A stretch of 64,000 nucleotides of DNA from Nostocoides sp. (GTDB lineage Bacteria; Actinomycetota; Actinomycetes; Actinomycetales; Dermatophilaceae). Position 1 is the first letter of the stretch, and every line of letters begins with the position of its first letter. Of this stretch, positions 44,116-53,273 are shown piece after piece. Under the pieces are notes generated by a model. The model ran no database searches. It worked only from the letters and a program-made list of their open reading frames with translations, and was not told the origin of the DNA. Made by a program: the position numbers and the translations under genes. The stretch covers positions 1,469,001 through 1,533,000 of the forward strand of contig JADJEA010000001.1 of NCBI GenBank assembly GCA_016702415.1. The letters are read 5' to 3'.

Positions 44116-47028
44116 ATGACCGAGACCGCGCGTTCGGGATCCGCTCGATCGGGCCGGGCCAAAGGCCTGACCATCGAGCGCATCTACACCACGCCCGGTG
44201 TCCACCCCTACGACGAGGTGACGTGGGAACTGCGCGACATCAACCAGACCAACTGGAAGACGGGCGAGGTCATCTTCGATCAGAAGGGGGTCGAGTTCCC
44301 CGACTTCTGGTCGGTCAACGCGAGCACGATCGTCACGACCAAGTACTTCCGGGGTGCTGTCGGCACCCCGGCCCGGGAGCGCAGCCTCAAGCAACTCATC
44401 GACCGGGTCGTCCTGACCTACACCAAGGCGGGCAAGGAGCATGGCTACTTCGCCGGCCCGCAGGACGCCGAGATCTTCGAGTACGAGTTGACCTACGCCC
44501 TCCTCCACCAGGTGTTCAGCTTCAACTCGCCGGTCTGGTTCAACGTGGGGACCAAGTCACCGCAGCAGGTCAGCGCCTGCTTCATCCTCGCCGTCGACGA
44601 CTCGATGGACAGCATCCTCAACTGGTACAAGGAGGAGGGCAAGATCTTCCAGGGGGGATCGGGAGCCGGCCTCAACCTCTCGCGGATCCGCGCCTCCAAG
44701 GAGTTGCTCAGCAGCGGCGGAACAGCGTCCGGACCGGTGTCGTTCATGCGCGGCGCCGATGCCTCCGCCGGCACCATCAAGTCCGGTGGCGCGACCCGGC
44801 GTGCGGCCAAGATGGTCGTCCTCGATGTCGACCACCCCGATATCGAGGAGTTCGTCGACACCAAGGCGCGCGAGGAGGACAAGATCCGCGCCCTCCGCGA
44901 CGCGGGCTTCGACATGGACCTCGGCGGCAAGGACATCGTCAGCGTCCAGTACCAAAACGCCAACAACTCGGTGCGCGTCAACGACGAGTTCATGCGGGCG
45001 GTTGAGGACGGCGCGCAGTTCGGTCTTCGCGCGCGGATGACCGGGGAGGTCATCGACACCGTCGATGCACGCGCCCTCATGCGGCGCATCTCCACGGCCG
45101 CCTGGGAGTGCGCCGACCCGGGGATTCAATACGACGACACGATCAACGACTGGCACACCAACCCCGAGACCGGCCGGATCACGGCGTCCAACCCGTGCTC
45201 GGAGTACATGTCCCTCGACAACTCCTCGTGCAATCTCGCGAGCCTCAACCTCCTGAAGTTCCTCCGCGACGACAACACCTACGACGCCGCCACCTTCGAG
45301 AAGGTCGTCGAACTCGTCACCACCGCGATGGACATCTCCATCTGCTTCGCCGACTTCCCGACCGAGGCGATCGCCCGGACCACCGTCGACTACCGGCAGC
45401 TCGGGGTCGGGTACGCCAACCTCGGCGCCCTCTTGATGGCGACCGGCCACGGGTACGACTCGGACGGCGGCCGCGCGCTCGCCGCGGCGATCACCTCGCT
45501 CATGACGGCCGCGGCATACCGCCGCTCCGCCGAAATCGCCGGGGTCGTCGGTCCGTATGCCGGGTACGCCCGCAACGCGGACGCCCACAAGCGCGTCATG
45601 CGCAAGCACCAGGCCGCCAATGACGCCCTGCGCACCCGGGGGCAGATGGACGAGGACATCCACCGCCACGCCACGAAGGCCTGGGACGCTGTCGTCAAGA
45701 CGGGTGAGAAGAACGGCTTCCGCAACGCGCAGGCGAGCCTCTTGGCCCCGACCGGGACCATCGGGTTCATGATGGACTGCGACACAACGGGAATCGAGCC
45801 GGACTTCTCGCTGGTCAAGTTCAAGAAGCTCGTCGGCGGCGGCTCGATGCAGATCGTCAACCTGACCATCCCCCGCGCCCTCCGCAAGCTCGGGTACGCC
45901 GAGGAACAGATCGAGGCGATCGTCGAGTTCATCGCCGACAAGGGCCACGTCATCGACGCCCCCGGCCTGAAGACGGACCACTACGAGATCTTCGACACCG
46001 CGATGGGTGCCCGGGCGATCTCGCCGATGGGGCACGTCCGGATGATGGCGGCGACGCAGCCGTTCCTCTCCGGTGCGATCTCCAAGACGGTCAACCTCCC
46101 CGAGACCGCAACGGTCGAGGAGATCGAGGACGTCTACATCCAGGGCTGGAAGCTCGGGCTGAAGGCGCTCGCGGTGTATCGCGACAACTGCAAGGTCGGG
46201 CAGCCCCTTTCCGATGGCGGGTCCACGGCGAAGGACAATGCGGCCGCCGCGGCGACGACGGTCATCGAAAAGGTCATCGAGTACAAACCCGTTCGTGAGC
46301 GTCTGCCGAAGCGGCGCAACTCCCAGACCATCTCGTTCACCGTCGGCGGGGCCGAGGGCTATCTCACCGCGGGCAACTACGACGACGGCCGCCTCGGTGA
46401 GCTCTTCCTGAAGTTCGGGAAGCAGGGCTCCACCCTGGCCGGCGTGATGGACGCGTTCTCCATCGCCATCTCGGTCGCCCTGCAATACGGCGTCCCGTTG
46501 GAGACCTACGTCGAGAAGTTCACCAATATGCGGTTCGAGCCGGCTGGCATGACCGACGACCCGGACGTGCGGATGGCCCAGTCCCTGATGGACTACGTCT
46601 TCCGCCGCCTGGCCCTGGACTACCTCGACTTCGACACGCGCTCGTTCATGGGCATCCACACCGCCGCCGAGCGGGCGCGCCAACTCGAGACCGGGTCGTA
46701 TGCCGCGAGCGACGTCGACAGCGAGTCGGAGGAGGAGCTCGAGGACGAGATCGAGTCCCTCTCCCAGGGCCTCGGGGCGAGCTCGAAACGCGGTGACCGC
46801 CCGGCCCATGAAGGCCGCGATCTCGACGCCGACCGGATCACCTCGGGTGCTGGCGCGGCGTCGGCGCGCGAAGTCACCAACGACATCCACTCCTCGCAGG
46901 ACCTGATGGCCCGATTCCAGGGCAAGACCGCCGACGCCCCGATGTGCCTGACCTGCGGCACCCGGATGCGCCCCGCCGGCTCCTGCTACGTCTGCGAGGG
47001 CTGCGGCTCCACCTCCGGGTGCAGCTGA
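44116..47028 (+). CDS. nrdJ: Vitamin B12-dependent (class II) ribonucleoside-diphosphate reductase
   Basis: Adenosylcobalamin-dependent enzyme making deoxyribonucleotides regardless of oxygen. 970 aa, normal for the long actinobacterial NrdJ. Active-site features: SACFILAVDDSMDSI with one redox Cys, GGSGAGLNLS, and NPCSEYMSLDNSSCNL (about 358-373) with the thiyl-radical Cys and Glu. The C-terminal region ends in two CxxC pairs (CLTCG, CEGCG) plus a final CS for reactivation. GAGGAGAGG eight bases before the ATG. I found no cobalamin riboswitch in the 88-base spacer; control probably comes from NrdR. Confidence 0.97.
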   Translation: MTETARSGSARSGRAKGLTIERIYTTPGVHPYDEVTWELRDINQTNWKTGEVIFDQKGVEFPDFWSVNASTIVTTKYFRGAVGTPARERSLKQLIDRVVLTYTKAGKEHGYFAGPQDAEIFEYELTYALLHQVFSFNSPVWFNVGTKSPQQVSACFILAVDDSMDSILNWYKEEGKIFQGGSGAGLNLSRIRASKELLSSGGTASGPVSFMRGADASAGTIKSGGATRRAAKMVVLDVDHPDIEEFVDTKAREEDKIRALRDAGFDMDLGGKDIVSVQYQNANNSVRVNDEFMRAVEDGAQFGLRARMTGEVIDTVDARALMRRISTAAWECADPGIQYDDTINDWHTNPETGRITASNPCSEYMSLDNSSCNLASLNLLKFLRDDNTYDAATFEKVVELVTTAMDISICFADFPTEAIARTTVDYRQLGVGYANLGALLMATGHGYDSDGGRALAAAITSLMTAAAYRRSAEIAGVVGPYAGYARNADAHKRVMRKHQAANDALRTRGQMDEDIHRHATKAWDAVVKTGEKNGFRNAQASLLAPTGTIGFMMDCDTTGIEPDFSLVKFKKLVGGGSMQIVNLTIPRALRKLGYAEEQIEAIVEFIADKGHVIDAPGLKTDHYEIFDTAMGARAISPMGHVRMMAATQPFLSGAISKTVNLPETATVEEIEDVYIQGWKLGLKALAVYRDNCKVGQPLSDGGSTAKDNAAAAATTVIEKVIEYKPVRERLPKRRNSQTISFTVGGAEGYLTAGNYDDGRLGELFLKFGKQGSTLAGVMDAFSIAISVALQYGVPLETYVEKFTNMRFEPAGMTDDPDVRMAQSLMDYVFRRLALDYLDFDTRSFMGIHTAAERARQLETGSYAASDVDSESEEELEDEIESLSQGLGASSKRGDRPAHEGRDLDADRITSGAGAASAREVTNDIHSSQDLMARFQGKTADAPMCLTCGTRMRPAGSCYVCEGCGSTSGCS

Positions 47029-47057
47029 AAGCGAGCCGTCGCGGACGCCAGTGCGTC

Positions 47058-47101
47058 GCGTGAGTGCCCTCAGCGCCCCTTGGGTGCGAGGGCACTCACG
47101 C
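47058..47101 (+). terminator. Terminator after nrdJ
   Basis: GCGTGAGTGCCCTC (47058-47071) pairs perfectly with GAGGGCACTCACGC (47088-47101); the 16-base loop itself folds by GCGCCC/GGGTGC. It begins 29 bases past the nrdJ stop. The 287 bases from here to 47389 hold two copies of the octamer motif but no gene I can support. Confidence 0.85.
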
Positions 47102-47388
47102 GGCGCGAAGCTGTGCGACTCCGCCTCCGCGCCTTCCATTGCGAGGGCGTGGTCTCGCTGCAGCCACGCAAAGCGACCGTCCGGCACGGACGGCGTCTGC
47201 GGCGTCGGCGTCCCTGGACCGCTCTAGGTATGCCGCCCGCCCACCCCCGTCCGGCGGCGGAAGCCGGGTTACGCTGGGGCGGAACGCGATGGACGGCAGT
47301 CCGCCCTCAATGCGGTGCGGCATACGTCCAACGTTCCCAGGTTGGCGTCGCACAATCGCGCCGACCCCGAACGCTCAAGGAGTTCCTC

Positions 47389-48417
47389 ATGCGCTTCCGC
47401 GCCACCATCACCGCAACCGCACTCGCTCTCGTCGGCCTCGCGTCGGGCCTCTCCTCGGCGCAGGCCGCGTCCTCGAGCACGAACACCGCGAGCGGCCGCG
47501 CGACGCCCTACTCGTTCGTCGTCATCGGCGACCAGCCCTATGGCACGACCCAGCTGAGCCTGTTCCCTTCCTGGATCTCCAAGATCAACGCCTCCAATCC
47601 CGTGATGACCTTCCACGTCGGGGACATCAAGTACTCGGAGCGTCGCTGCGATAGCGCCTATATGACCAAGATCCTTGGTCTCTTCAACAAGTTCTCGACG
47701 GCCCTGATCTACACCCCGGGCGACAACGAATGGACCGATTGCAGCCAGCCGGTCTCGGGTGGCTACAACCCGCTCGAGCGACTCACCAAGCTTCGCTCGG
47801 TGATGTATCCGGTCCCGGGACGCAGCCTGGGCAAGGCGCCGATTCCGTTGTCGAGCCAGTCGACCACCGGGTTCCCCGAGAACGTCCGACTTGTGCGCGA
47901 CGGCATCGTCTTCACCGTCGTCCACGTCGTCGGCGAGAACGACGACCTCCTCCCGTGGGCCGGCCGCACCGCCGCGACCCCGGCACAAAGGGCGGAGCAG
48001 GCCAAGCGCATGGCCAGCGCCATCCACACGATCGAGGCGGCGTTCAGCCAGGCCAAGGACACCGGGGCGCGCGCGGTCGCGATTTTCCTCCACGTCGACA
48101 TGTTCGATCCCACCAAGCCCGTGGACGCGACCAAGCTCACGGCCTACAAGCCGCTCGTGCAGACGCTGATCAACCAGACCAACCAGTACAAGGGGCAGGT
48201 CTACCTCTTCAATGGCGACAGCCACGAGTTCAACAACGACTACCCGCTGAAGTCCGGCTCGAAGTGGCTGTCCATCTACGGCGTCAAGGGCTACTCGACG
48301 AAGTTCCAGCGGATCACGGTCGACGGCGACCTCAACGTCAAGTCGTTCCTCAAGGTCACGGCCAATGCGAGCGCCACCGGCCCGGCGCTGACCTGGGTTG
48401 CCCTGCCGTTGTCCTGA
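47389..48417 (+). CDS. Secreted metallophosphoesterase-like protein
   Basis: 342 aa with a signal peptide (ATITATALALVGLASGLSSAQA, cleavage near residue 27). The mature part shows calcineurin-like metal motifs in order: GDQPYG (block with first Asp), HVGDIKYSERRCD, TPGDNEWTDC (GDNE in place of GNHE/D), and C-terminal FNGDSHEFNND (GDSH in place of GHTH). Two Cys around the first sites may form a disulfide. The substrate is unknown. CAAGGAGTT seven bases before the ATG is a good ribosome site. Confidence 0.75.
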   Translation: MRFRATITATALALVGLASGLSSAQAASSSTNTASGRATPYSFVVIGDQPYGTTQLSLFPSWISKINASNPVMTFHVGDIKYSERRCDSAYMTKILGLFNKFSTALIYTPGDNEWTDCSQPVSGGYNPLERLTKLRSVMYPVPGRSLGKAPIPLSSQSTTGFPENVRLVRDGIVFTVVHVVGENDDLLPWAGRTAATPAQRAEQAKRMASAIHTIEAAFSQAKDTGARAVAIFLHVDMFDPTKPVDATKLTAYKPLVQTLINQTNQYKGQVYLFNGDSHEFNNDYPLKSGSKWLSIYGVKGYSTKFQRITVDGDLNVKSFLKVTANASATGPALTWVALPLS

Positions 48418-48515
48418 CGGCGGCTCGATCCTGACCCACGCTCGGTCCTGCCCCGGCTCGAGGCCGACAACAACGCGATCCTGACACCGACTCGACCGGG
48501 CTGGCCGCGATCCCG

Positions 48516-49403
48516 TCAGACGGTGAACGGCCGGCCGGTGAGTTGCTCACATAGCTCCCACAGGCCCCGGGCCAACTCCGCGTCGTGCGACGCCGCGTTC
48601 GACCCGACCGGGCGCGGGTGACCGCGCGTCTCGCCCCAACCCGACGGACCGACATAGGTGCCGCCGGCCAGGTCGGGGACGGTCGCGGCATACAACACCG
48701 GGAGGGCACCCATCGCGGCCGGCTGCGCGAGGACGGAGAACCGGTTCGCGAACGTCATCACCGCGTCCTGGAAGGTCTCGGTGTGTCCCTGGAGGTTGGT
48801 GGCGGCATACCCCGGGTGAGCGGCCATCGAGCGCACGCGCGAGTGGGCGGAGGTGAGGCGACGCTGCAACTCATAGGCGAAGACGAGGTCGGCGAGCTTG
48901 CTCTGGCTGTAGGCCAGCCAGGGCAAGTAGCGCCGTCGCTCGAAATCGGGGTCGTCGAGCGAGATCCGCCCCGCCCGGTGCATCAGCGACGACAGCGTGA
49001 CGACCCGATCGGTGATTCGCGGGAGAAGGAGATTGGTCAGGAGGAAGGGCCCGAGGACATTGGTTGCGAACTGGGACTCGTGGCCCTGCGCGGACGCGCG
49101 CTTGGGGACGGCCATGATGCCCGCGTTGTTGATCAGGACGTCGATCCGCCAGTCGCTCACGCCGTCGGCGAACGCCCGGACGGAGTCGAGATCGGCCAGG
49201 TCGAGCCGTCGCGTCTCGTGACTGCCGGGTATGCCGCGGCGCACCGTGTCCGCCTTGCCGACATTCCGGCACGCGAAGACCACATGAGCGCCCTTGGCGC
49301 ACAACGCGGTTGCCGTCTCCAGCCCGATTCCTGAGTTGGCTCCCGTCACGATCGCTACCCGCCCGTGCTGGTCGGGGATGTCGTCGGTCGTCCACTTGCC
49401 CAT
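48516..49403 (-). CDS. Short-chain dehydrogenase/reductase (retinol-dehydrogenase-like)
   Basis: 295 aa NAD(P)-dependent oxidoreductase. TGANSGIG (about 20-27), the NNAGIM motif, the catalytic Ser in VVTLSSLMH and YSQSK with Tyr and Lys. A C-terminal extension with GPSGWGETRGHPRPV is typical of the plant/animal-like retinol dehydrogenase subgroup widespread in actinobacteria; the true substrate is unknown. AAGGAGGTG four bases before the ATG is the strongest ribosome site seen in this window. Confidence 0.88.
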   Translation of the reverse strand: MGKWTTDDIPDQHGRVAIVTGANSGIGLETATALCAKGAHVVFACRNVGKADTVRRGIPGSHETRRLDLADLDSVRAFADGVSDWRIDVLINNAGIMAVPKRASAQGHESQFATNVLGPFLLTNLLLPRITDRVVTLSSLMHRAGRISLDDPDFERRRYLPWLAYSQSKLADLVFAYELQRRLTSAHSRVRSMAAHPGYAATNLQGHTETFQDAVMTFANRFSVLAQPAAMGALPVLYAATVPDLAGGTYVGPSGWGETRGHPRPVGSNAASHDAELARGLWELCEQLTGRPFTV

Positions 49404-49473
49404 CAGGCACCTCCTTGGTGACCCGGCGGTGGGCGTATGCCGCGTGGCCGAGTCCGATGGGTACCTCGCCAGC

Positions 49474-50670
49474 CTATCCAGTCACCCGAGCGCGGGCCGT
49501 GACGAAGGTCTCCACGCACCGGCGCACATCCTCCGGCGAGTGTGCGGCCGAGAGCTGGACGCGGATGCGGGCCGCGCCCTTGGGGACCACCGGATAGGAG
49601 AACGCGATGACGTAGACGCCCTCCGCGAGCATCGCGTCGGCCACGTCCGTCGCCGTCCGCGCCCCGTCATCGCCGCGGAACATCACGGGCACGATTGGGT
49701 GCTCACCGGGGAGGAGCTCGAAGCCCGCCGCGCCCATGAGGTCGCGGAAGAGCGCGGCGTTGGCCTCGAGCCGCGCGCGCGCCTCACCCGCGGAGGCAGC
49801 CAGCCGCAGGGCGGCGAGCGATCCGGCGGCCACACTCGGGGCCACGGCATTGGAGAAGAGATAGGGCCGGGACCGCTGCCGCAACAGGTCGACGATCTCC
49901 TGGTGGGCACTGATGTAGCCACCGGAAGCCCCGCCGAGGGCCTTGCCGAGGGTGCCGCTGAGGATGTCCACCCGCTCGCGGACCCCGAAGTGCTCCGGCG
50001 TGCCCGCCCCCGTCCCCCCGATGAACCCGACGGCATGGGAGTCGTCGACCATGACCATCGCCCCGAACTCCTCGGCGAGATCGCAGATCTGCGGCAGCGG
50101 GGCGAACGAGCCATCCATCGAGAACACCCCGTCGGTCACGACGAGGACGCGGCGCGAACCCCCGGTCGCCGCGGCCTCGAGCTGCGCGCGCAGGTCGGCC
50201 ATATCGGCATTGGCATAGCGATAGCGCGTCGCCTTGCACAGGCGGATGCCGTCGATGAGGGAGGCGTGATTGAGGGCGTCCGAGATGACGGCGTCGCCCT
50301 CACCCAGGAGGACCTCGAAGATCCCGCCGTTCGCATCGAAGCACGACGAATAGAGGATCGTGTCGTCCGTGCCCAGGTGGGCCGACAGGGCCCGCTCGAG
50401 GTCGCGGTGCTGGGACTGGGTGCCACAGATGAAGCGGACACTCGCCATACCGAATCCCCATCGGTCGAGGGCGTCGCGCGCGGCGGCGACCACGTCGGGA
50501 TGGTCGGCCAGGCCGAGGTAGTTGTTGGCGCAGAAGTTCAGCGCCTCGCCCGCGGTGGTGGCGATATGGGCCGACTGCGGGGTGGTCAGTTCCCGCTCGG
50601 ACTTCGTCAGTCCCGCATCGGCGATCGCCGCGAGTTCGGCGACGAGCTCGCCGCGGACGGTGTCGTACAT
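49474..50670 (-). CDS. kbl: Glycine C-acetyltransferase (2-amino-3-ketobutyrate CoA ligase)
   Basis: PLP enzyme cleaving 2-amino-3-ketobutyrate with CoA to glycine and acetyl-CoA, second step of threonine breakdown. 398 aa. LNFCANNYLGLADHP, FDANGGIFE, the DDSHAVGFIGGTGAGTPEH stretch with the cofactor Asp/His, and the PLP Lys in SGTLGKALGGASGGY. Starts two bases after the tdh stop, and its ribosome site GAGGACTGAGG lies in the tdh tail: a coupled tdh-kbl operon. Confidence 0.96.
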   Translation of the reverse strand: MYDTVRGELVAELAAIADAGLTKSERELTTPQSAHIATTAGEALNFCANNYLGLADHPDVVAAARDALDRWGFGMASVRFICGTQSQHRDLERALSAHLGTDDTILYSSCFDANGGIFEVLLGEGDAVISDALNHASLIDGIRLCKATRYRYANADMADLRAQLEAAATGGSRRVLVVTDGVFSMDGSFAPLPQICDLAEEFGAMVMVDDSHAVGFIGGTGAGTPEHFGVRERVDILSGTLGKALGGASGGYISAHQEIVDLLRQRSRPYLFSNAVAPSVAAGSLAALRLAASAGEARARLEANAALFRDLMGAAGFELLPGEHPIVPVMFRGDDGARTATDVADAMLAEGVYVIAFSYPVVPKGAARIRVQLSAAHSPEDVRRCVETFVTARARVTG

Positions 50671-50672
50671 CC

Positions 50673-51719
50673 TCAGTCCTCCCAATTCATGACGACCTTG
50701 CCGCACTGCCCGGATTGGGCGATGTCGAAAGCGTCCGACCACTGCGCTGCGGGCACGCGGTGCGTGATGACCGACTTGACGGCGTCGGTGAGCGTGGGGG
50801 AGGTCTGGAGCATGGCCCCCATCGCATACCAGGATTCGTACATCTCCCGCCCGTAGATCCCGCGGATGGTCAACATGTGCGTGATGACCTTGCCCCAATT
50901 GATCGCGTATGCCGCGGGCGGCAGCCCCAGCATCGCCACCCGCCCCCCGTGGTTCATATTGTCGATGAGCTCCTCCACCGCCCGTGGCGCCCCGGACATC
51001 TCGAGGGCAATGTCGAAGCCCTCGCGCATCCCGAGTTCGGCCTGCGCGTCCCGAATGCTCTGGCGGCCCGTGTTGACGACGAGGTCGGCTCCCGCGCCGC
51101 GAGCGAGGTCGAGCCGGACGTCGGAGAGGTCGGTGACGACGATGTGCCGGGCACCGGCGTGCCGGGCGATGGCGGTGGCGATGACGCCGATCGGTCCGGC
51201 GCCGGTGATGAGGACGTCCTCGCCGACCATCGGCCACTGGAGCGCCGTGTGGGTCGCATTCCCGAAGGGGTCGAAGATCGCCCCGAGATCCGGGTCGACG
51301 CTCGGCGGTTGGACATAGGCGTTGCTCGCGGGGATAACGATGTAGTCGGCGAACGCCCCGTCGCGATTGACCCCGATCCCGATCGTGTTGATGCACAGGT
51401 GCCGTCGGCCGGCTCGGCAGTTGCGGCAGTGACCGCAGACGATATGGCCCTCACCGGAGACCCGGTCGCCCACCGACACCGACCCGGCGGGGACATCCTC
51501 CCCGACCTGCACGACCTCGCCGTAGAACTCGTGGCCCACGACCAGGGGCGGCGCGAGCGTCGCCTCGGCCCACGGGTCCCACGCGCGGATGTGGAGATCG
51601 GTTCCGCAGAGCCCGGCGCGCAGCACCCTGACCTTGACGTCGTTCGGCCCGCACAGGGGCTCGGGGACCTCGGTCAACTCCAGGCCGGGTCCCGGCCCCG
51701 GCTTCACCAGTGCACGCAT
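50673..51719 (-). CDS. tdh: L-threonine 3-dehydrogenase
   Basis: Zinc-dependent medium-chain dehydrogenase oxidising threonine to 2-amino-3-ketobutyrate. 348 aa. Catalytic zinc region GLCGTDLHIRAWDPWA and GHEFYGEVV, structural zinc Cys CGHCRNCRAGRRHLC, NAD-binding GAGPIGVIATAIARHAGA, and EMSGAP and GIYGREMYESWY of the Tdh group. Upstream partner of kbl. Confidence 0.96.
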   Translation of the reverse strand: MRALVKPGPGPGLELTEVPEPLCGPNDVKVRVLRAGLCGTDLHIRAWDPWAEATLAPPLVVGHEFYGEVVQVGEDVPAGSVSVGDRVSGEGHIVCGHCRNCRAGRRHLCINTIGIGVNRDGAFADYIVIPASNAYVQPPSVDPDLGAIFDPFGNATHTALQWPMVGEDVLITGAGPIGVIATAIARHAGARHIVVTDLSDVRLDLARGAGADLVVNTGRQSIRDAQAELGMREGFDIALEMSGAPRAVEELIDNMNHGGRVAMLGLPPAAYAINWGKVITHMLTIRGIYGREMYESWYAMGAMLQTSPTLTDAVKSVITHRVPAAQWSDAFDIAQSGQCGKVVMNWED

Positions 51720-51805
51720 CGCCGGCCTTCCTCGGGGTGAACGACGACGCCCACTGTATGCCGCGTCCCCGCCGCCGCGGGGAGCGTCGTGAAAGGATCG
51801 GGCCC

Positions 51806-52183
51806 ATGATCGACCACTTCGGGATCAACTGCTCCGACTTCGATGCCAGTGCCCGCTTCTATGACGGGGTGCTCGCGGTCCTCGGCCACCGCCGGGAGAT
51901 GGATTTCGGGGTGGCGATCGGTTACGGATGCGAAGGCAAGCCGCAGTTCTGGATCAGCAAGTGGCCGGGGGCCGAGTGCAATCGCGAGATGCACGTCGCC
52001 TTCGCGGCGCCGGACGTGGAGACCGTCCAGGCGTTCTACGACAAGGCGATCGAGCTCGGCGCCGAGAGCCTGCATGCCCCGCGGGTCTGGCCGGAGTACC
52101 ACCCCGGCTACTACGGCGCCTTCGTGCGCGACCCCGACGGCAACAACATCGAAGCCGTTTGCCACAGCGCGCACGGCGAGTAG
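51806..52183 (+). CDS. VOC-superfamily protein
   Basis: 125 aa with two VOC modules: MIDHFGINCSDFDASARFYD and, in the second half, MHVAFAAPDVETVQAFYDKA, ending GAFVRDPDGNNIEAVCH, with metal ligands His4, His near 68 and Glu near 117. Small stand-alone VOC proteins of this type include glyoxalase-like and fosfomycin-resistance-like enzymes; the reaction is unknown. Divergent from tdh (86 bases). Confidence 0.83.
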   Translation: MIDHFGINCSDFDASARFYDGVLAVLGHRREMDFGVAIGYGCEGKPQFWISKWPGAECNREMHVAFAAPDVETVQAFYDKAIELGAESLHAPRVWPEYHPGYYGAFVRDPDGNNIEAVCHSAHGE

Positions 52184-52196
52184 GTCCCGCCGGAAC

Positions 52197-52270
52197 TCAG
52201 CTCGCCGGCGTCAGCTCGCCGGCGTCAGCTTGCCGGCGTCAGCTTCGCCGGGCGTCGGCTCGCCCGACGT
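52197..52270. repeat. Degenerate short tandem repeat between VOC gene and hydrolase
   Basis: About five copies of a 13-15-base unit close to CAGCTCGCCGGCGT, increasingly diverged toward the hydrolase stop codon. It lies between convergent genes; the self-complementary GCCGGC cores could also form a weak terminator. Confidence 0.7.
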
Positions 52271-53178
52271 CAGCTGGCCTGCGCCTCAGTCCGATCGGCG
52301 CGCGCCCGGGCGGCGTTCTCGGCGATCGCGTCGGCGATCTCCCCGATCCGTCCCCGGGGGAGGTCGTGCGCCATGTCGGGGAACATCAGCAGGCGAGAAC
52401 CCGGGATCGCGCGGGCGGTCGCCATACCGCCGCTGGGGGAGACGAGGCGGTCCAGGAGGCCGTGGATGACGAGGGTCGGCGCGGTGACGTCACGCAGACG
52501 GCGGGTCCGGTCGGGGCTGGCCTGGATGGCCAGGAGTTGACGGATGCGGGCGTACGGCTCGGGATCGCGCTCGACGGCCATGGTCACCAAGCCGCGGATC
52601 TCCTCCTCGTCGAATCCCGGTCCGGAGATCTGCCGCCAGGTCTCCACGCCGAGGGCGATCGCGGCGTCCCGGTCGGTGGGGCGCTTGGCGACCATCGATC
52701 GGCCGAGGCCGGGCATGATCGACGGTGCCGGCCGGCCGTGGATGCGATCGCCGGTGTTGGACATGATCGAGCAGAGGCTGCGGACCCGGTCCGGGTGCTC
52801 GAGGGTCAGCTCCTGGGCGATCATGCCGCCCATGGAGACCCCGACGACGTGGGCGGAGTCGATGCCGAGATGGTCGAGCAGTCCGGCCGCGTCGGCGGCC
52901 ATATCGGCGAGGAGATAGTGCGACCGGGCCAACCGGCCGCTGGCCAGCCCGCGCAGGACATCGGCGCGCTGGGGGATGCTCTCGTGATGCTTGTGCGAGA
53001 GCCCGATGTCGCGGTTGTCGAAGCGGACGACCCGGAATCCGTGCGCGCTCAGGGCATCCAGCAACCTCGGCGGCCAGGCGATCAGTTGGGTCGCCAGTCC
53101 CATGATGAGGAGCATGGGCTCGCCCTCGCCCTGCTCGTCGTAATGGATCGTGATCCCGTTGACCTGCGCTTCCGCCAT
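52270..53178 (-). CDS. Alpha/beta-hydrolase
   Basis: 302 aa. Oxyanion region LIMGLATQLIAWP, RFDNRDIGLSH, nucleophile elbow GVSMGGM, the acid region TLVIHGLLDRLVSP and the catalytic His in DMAHDLPRG. Members of this branch (with DNRDIGLS) are often annotated as esterases or TAP-like hydrolases; the substrate is unknown. Start ATG 53178 is chosen; an in-frame TTG four codons upstream is less likely. Confidence 0.87.
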   Translation of the reverse strand: MAEAQVNGITIHYDEQGEGEPMLLIMGLATQLIAWPPRLLDALSAHGFRVVRFDNRDIGLSHKHHESIPQRADVLRGLASGRLARSHYLLADMAADAAGLLDHLGIDSAHVVGVSMGGMIAQELTLEHPDRVRSLCSIMSNTGDRIHGRPAPSIMPGLGRSMVAKRPTDRDAAIALGVETWRQISGPGFDEEEIRGLVTMAVERDPEPYARIRQLLAIQASPDRTRRLRDVTAPTLVIHGLLDRLVSPSGGMATARAIPGSRLLMFPDMAHDLPRGRIGEIADAIAENAARARADRTEAQAS

Positions 53179-53273
53179 GGGGGTAGTCAATCACCGACCC
53201 CTGCATGGGTAGTGCCCGCCGCCCCTTGTGGATAACCAGCGATGGTGTCGGACCCACCACCTACGCTTGCCGT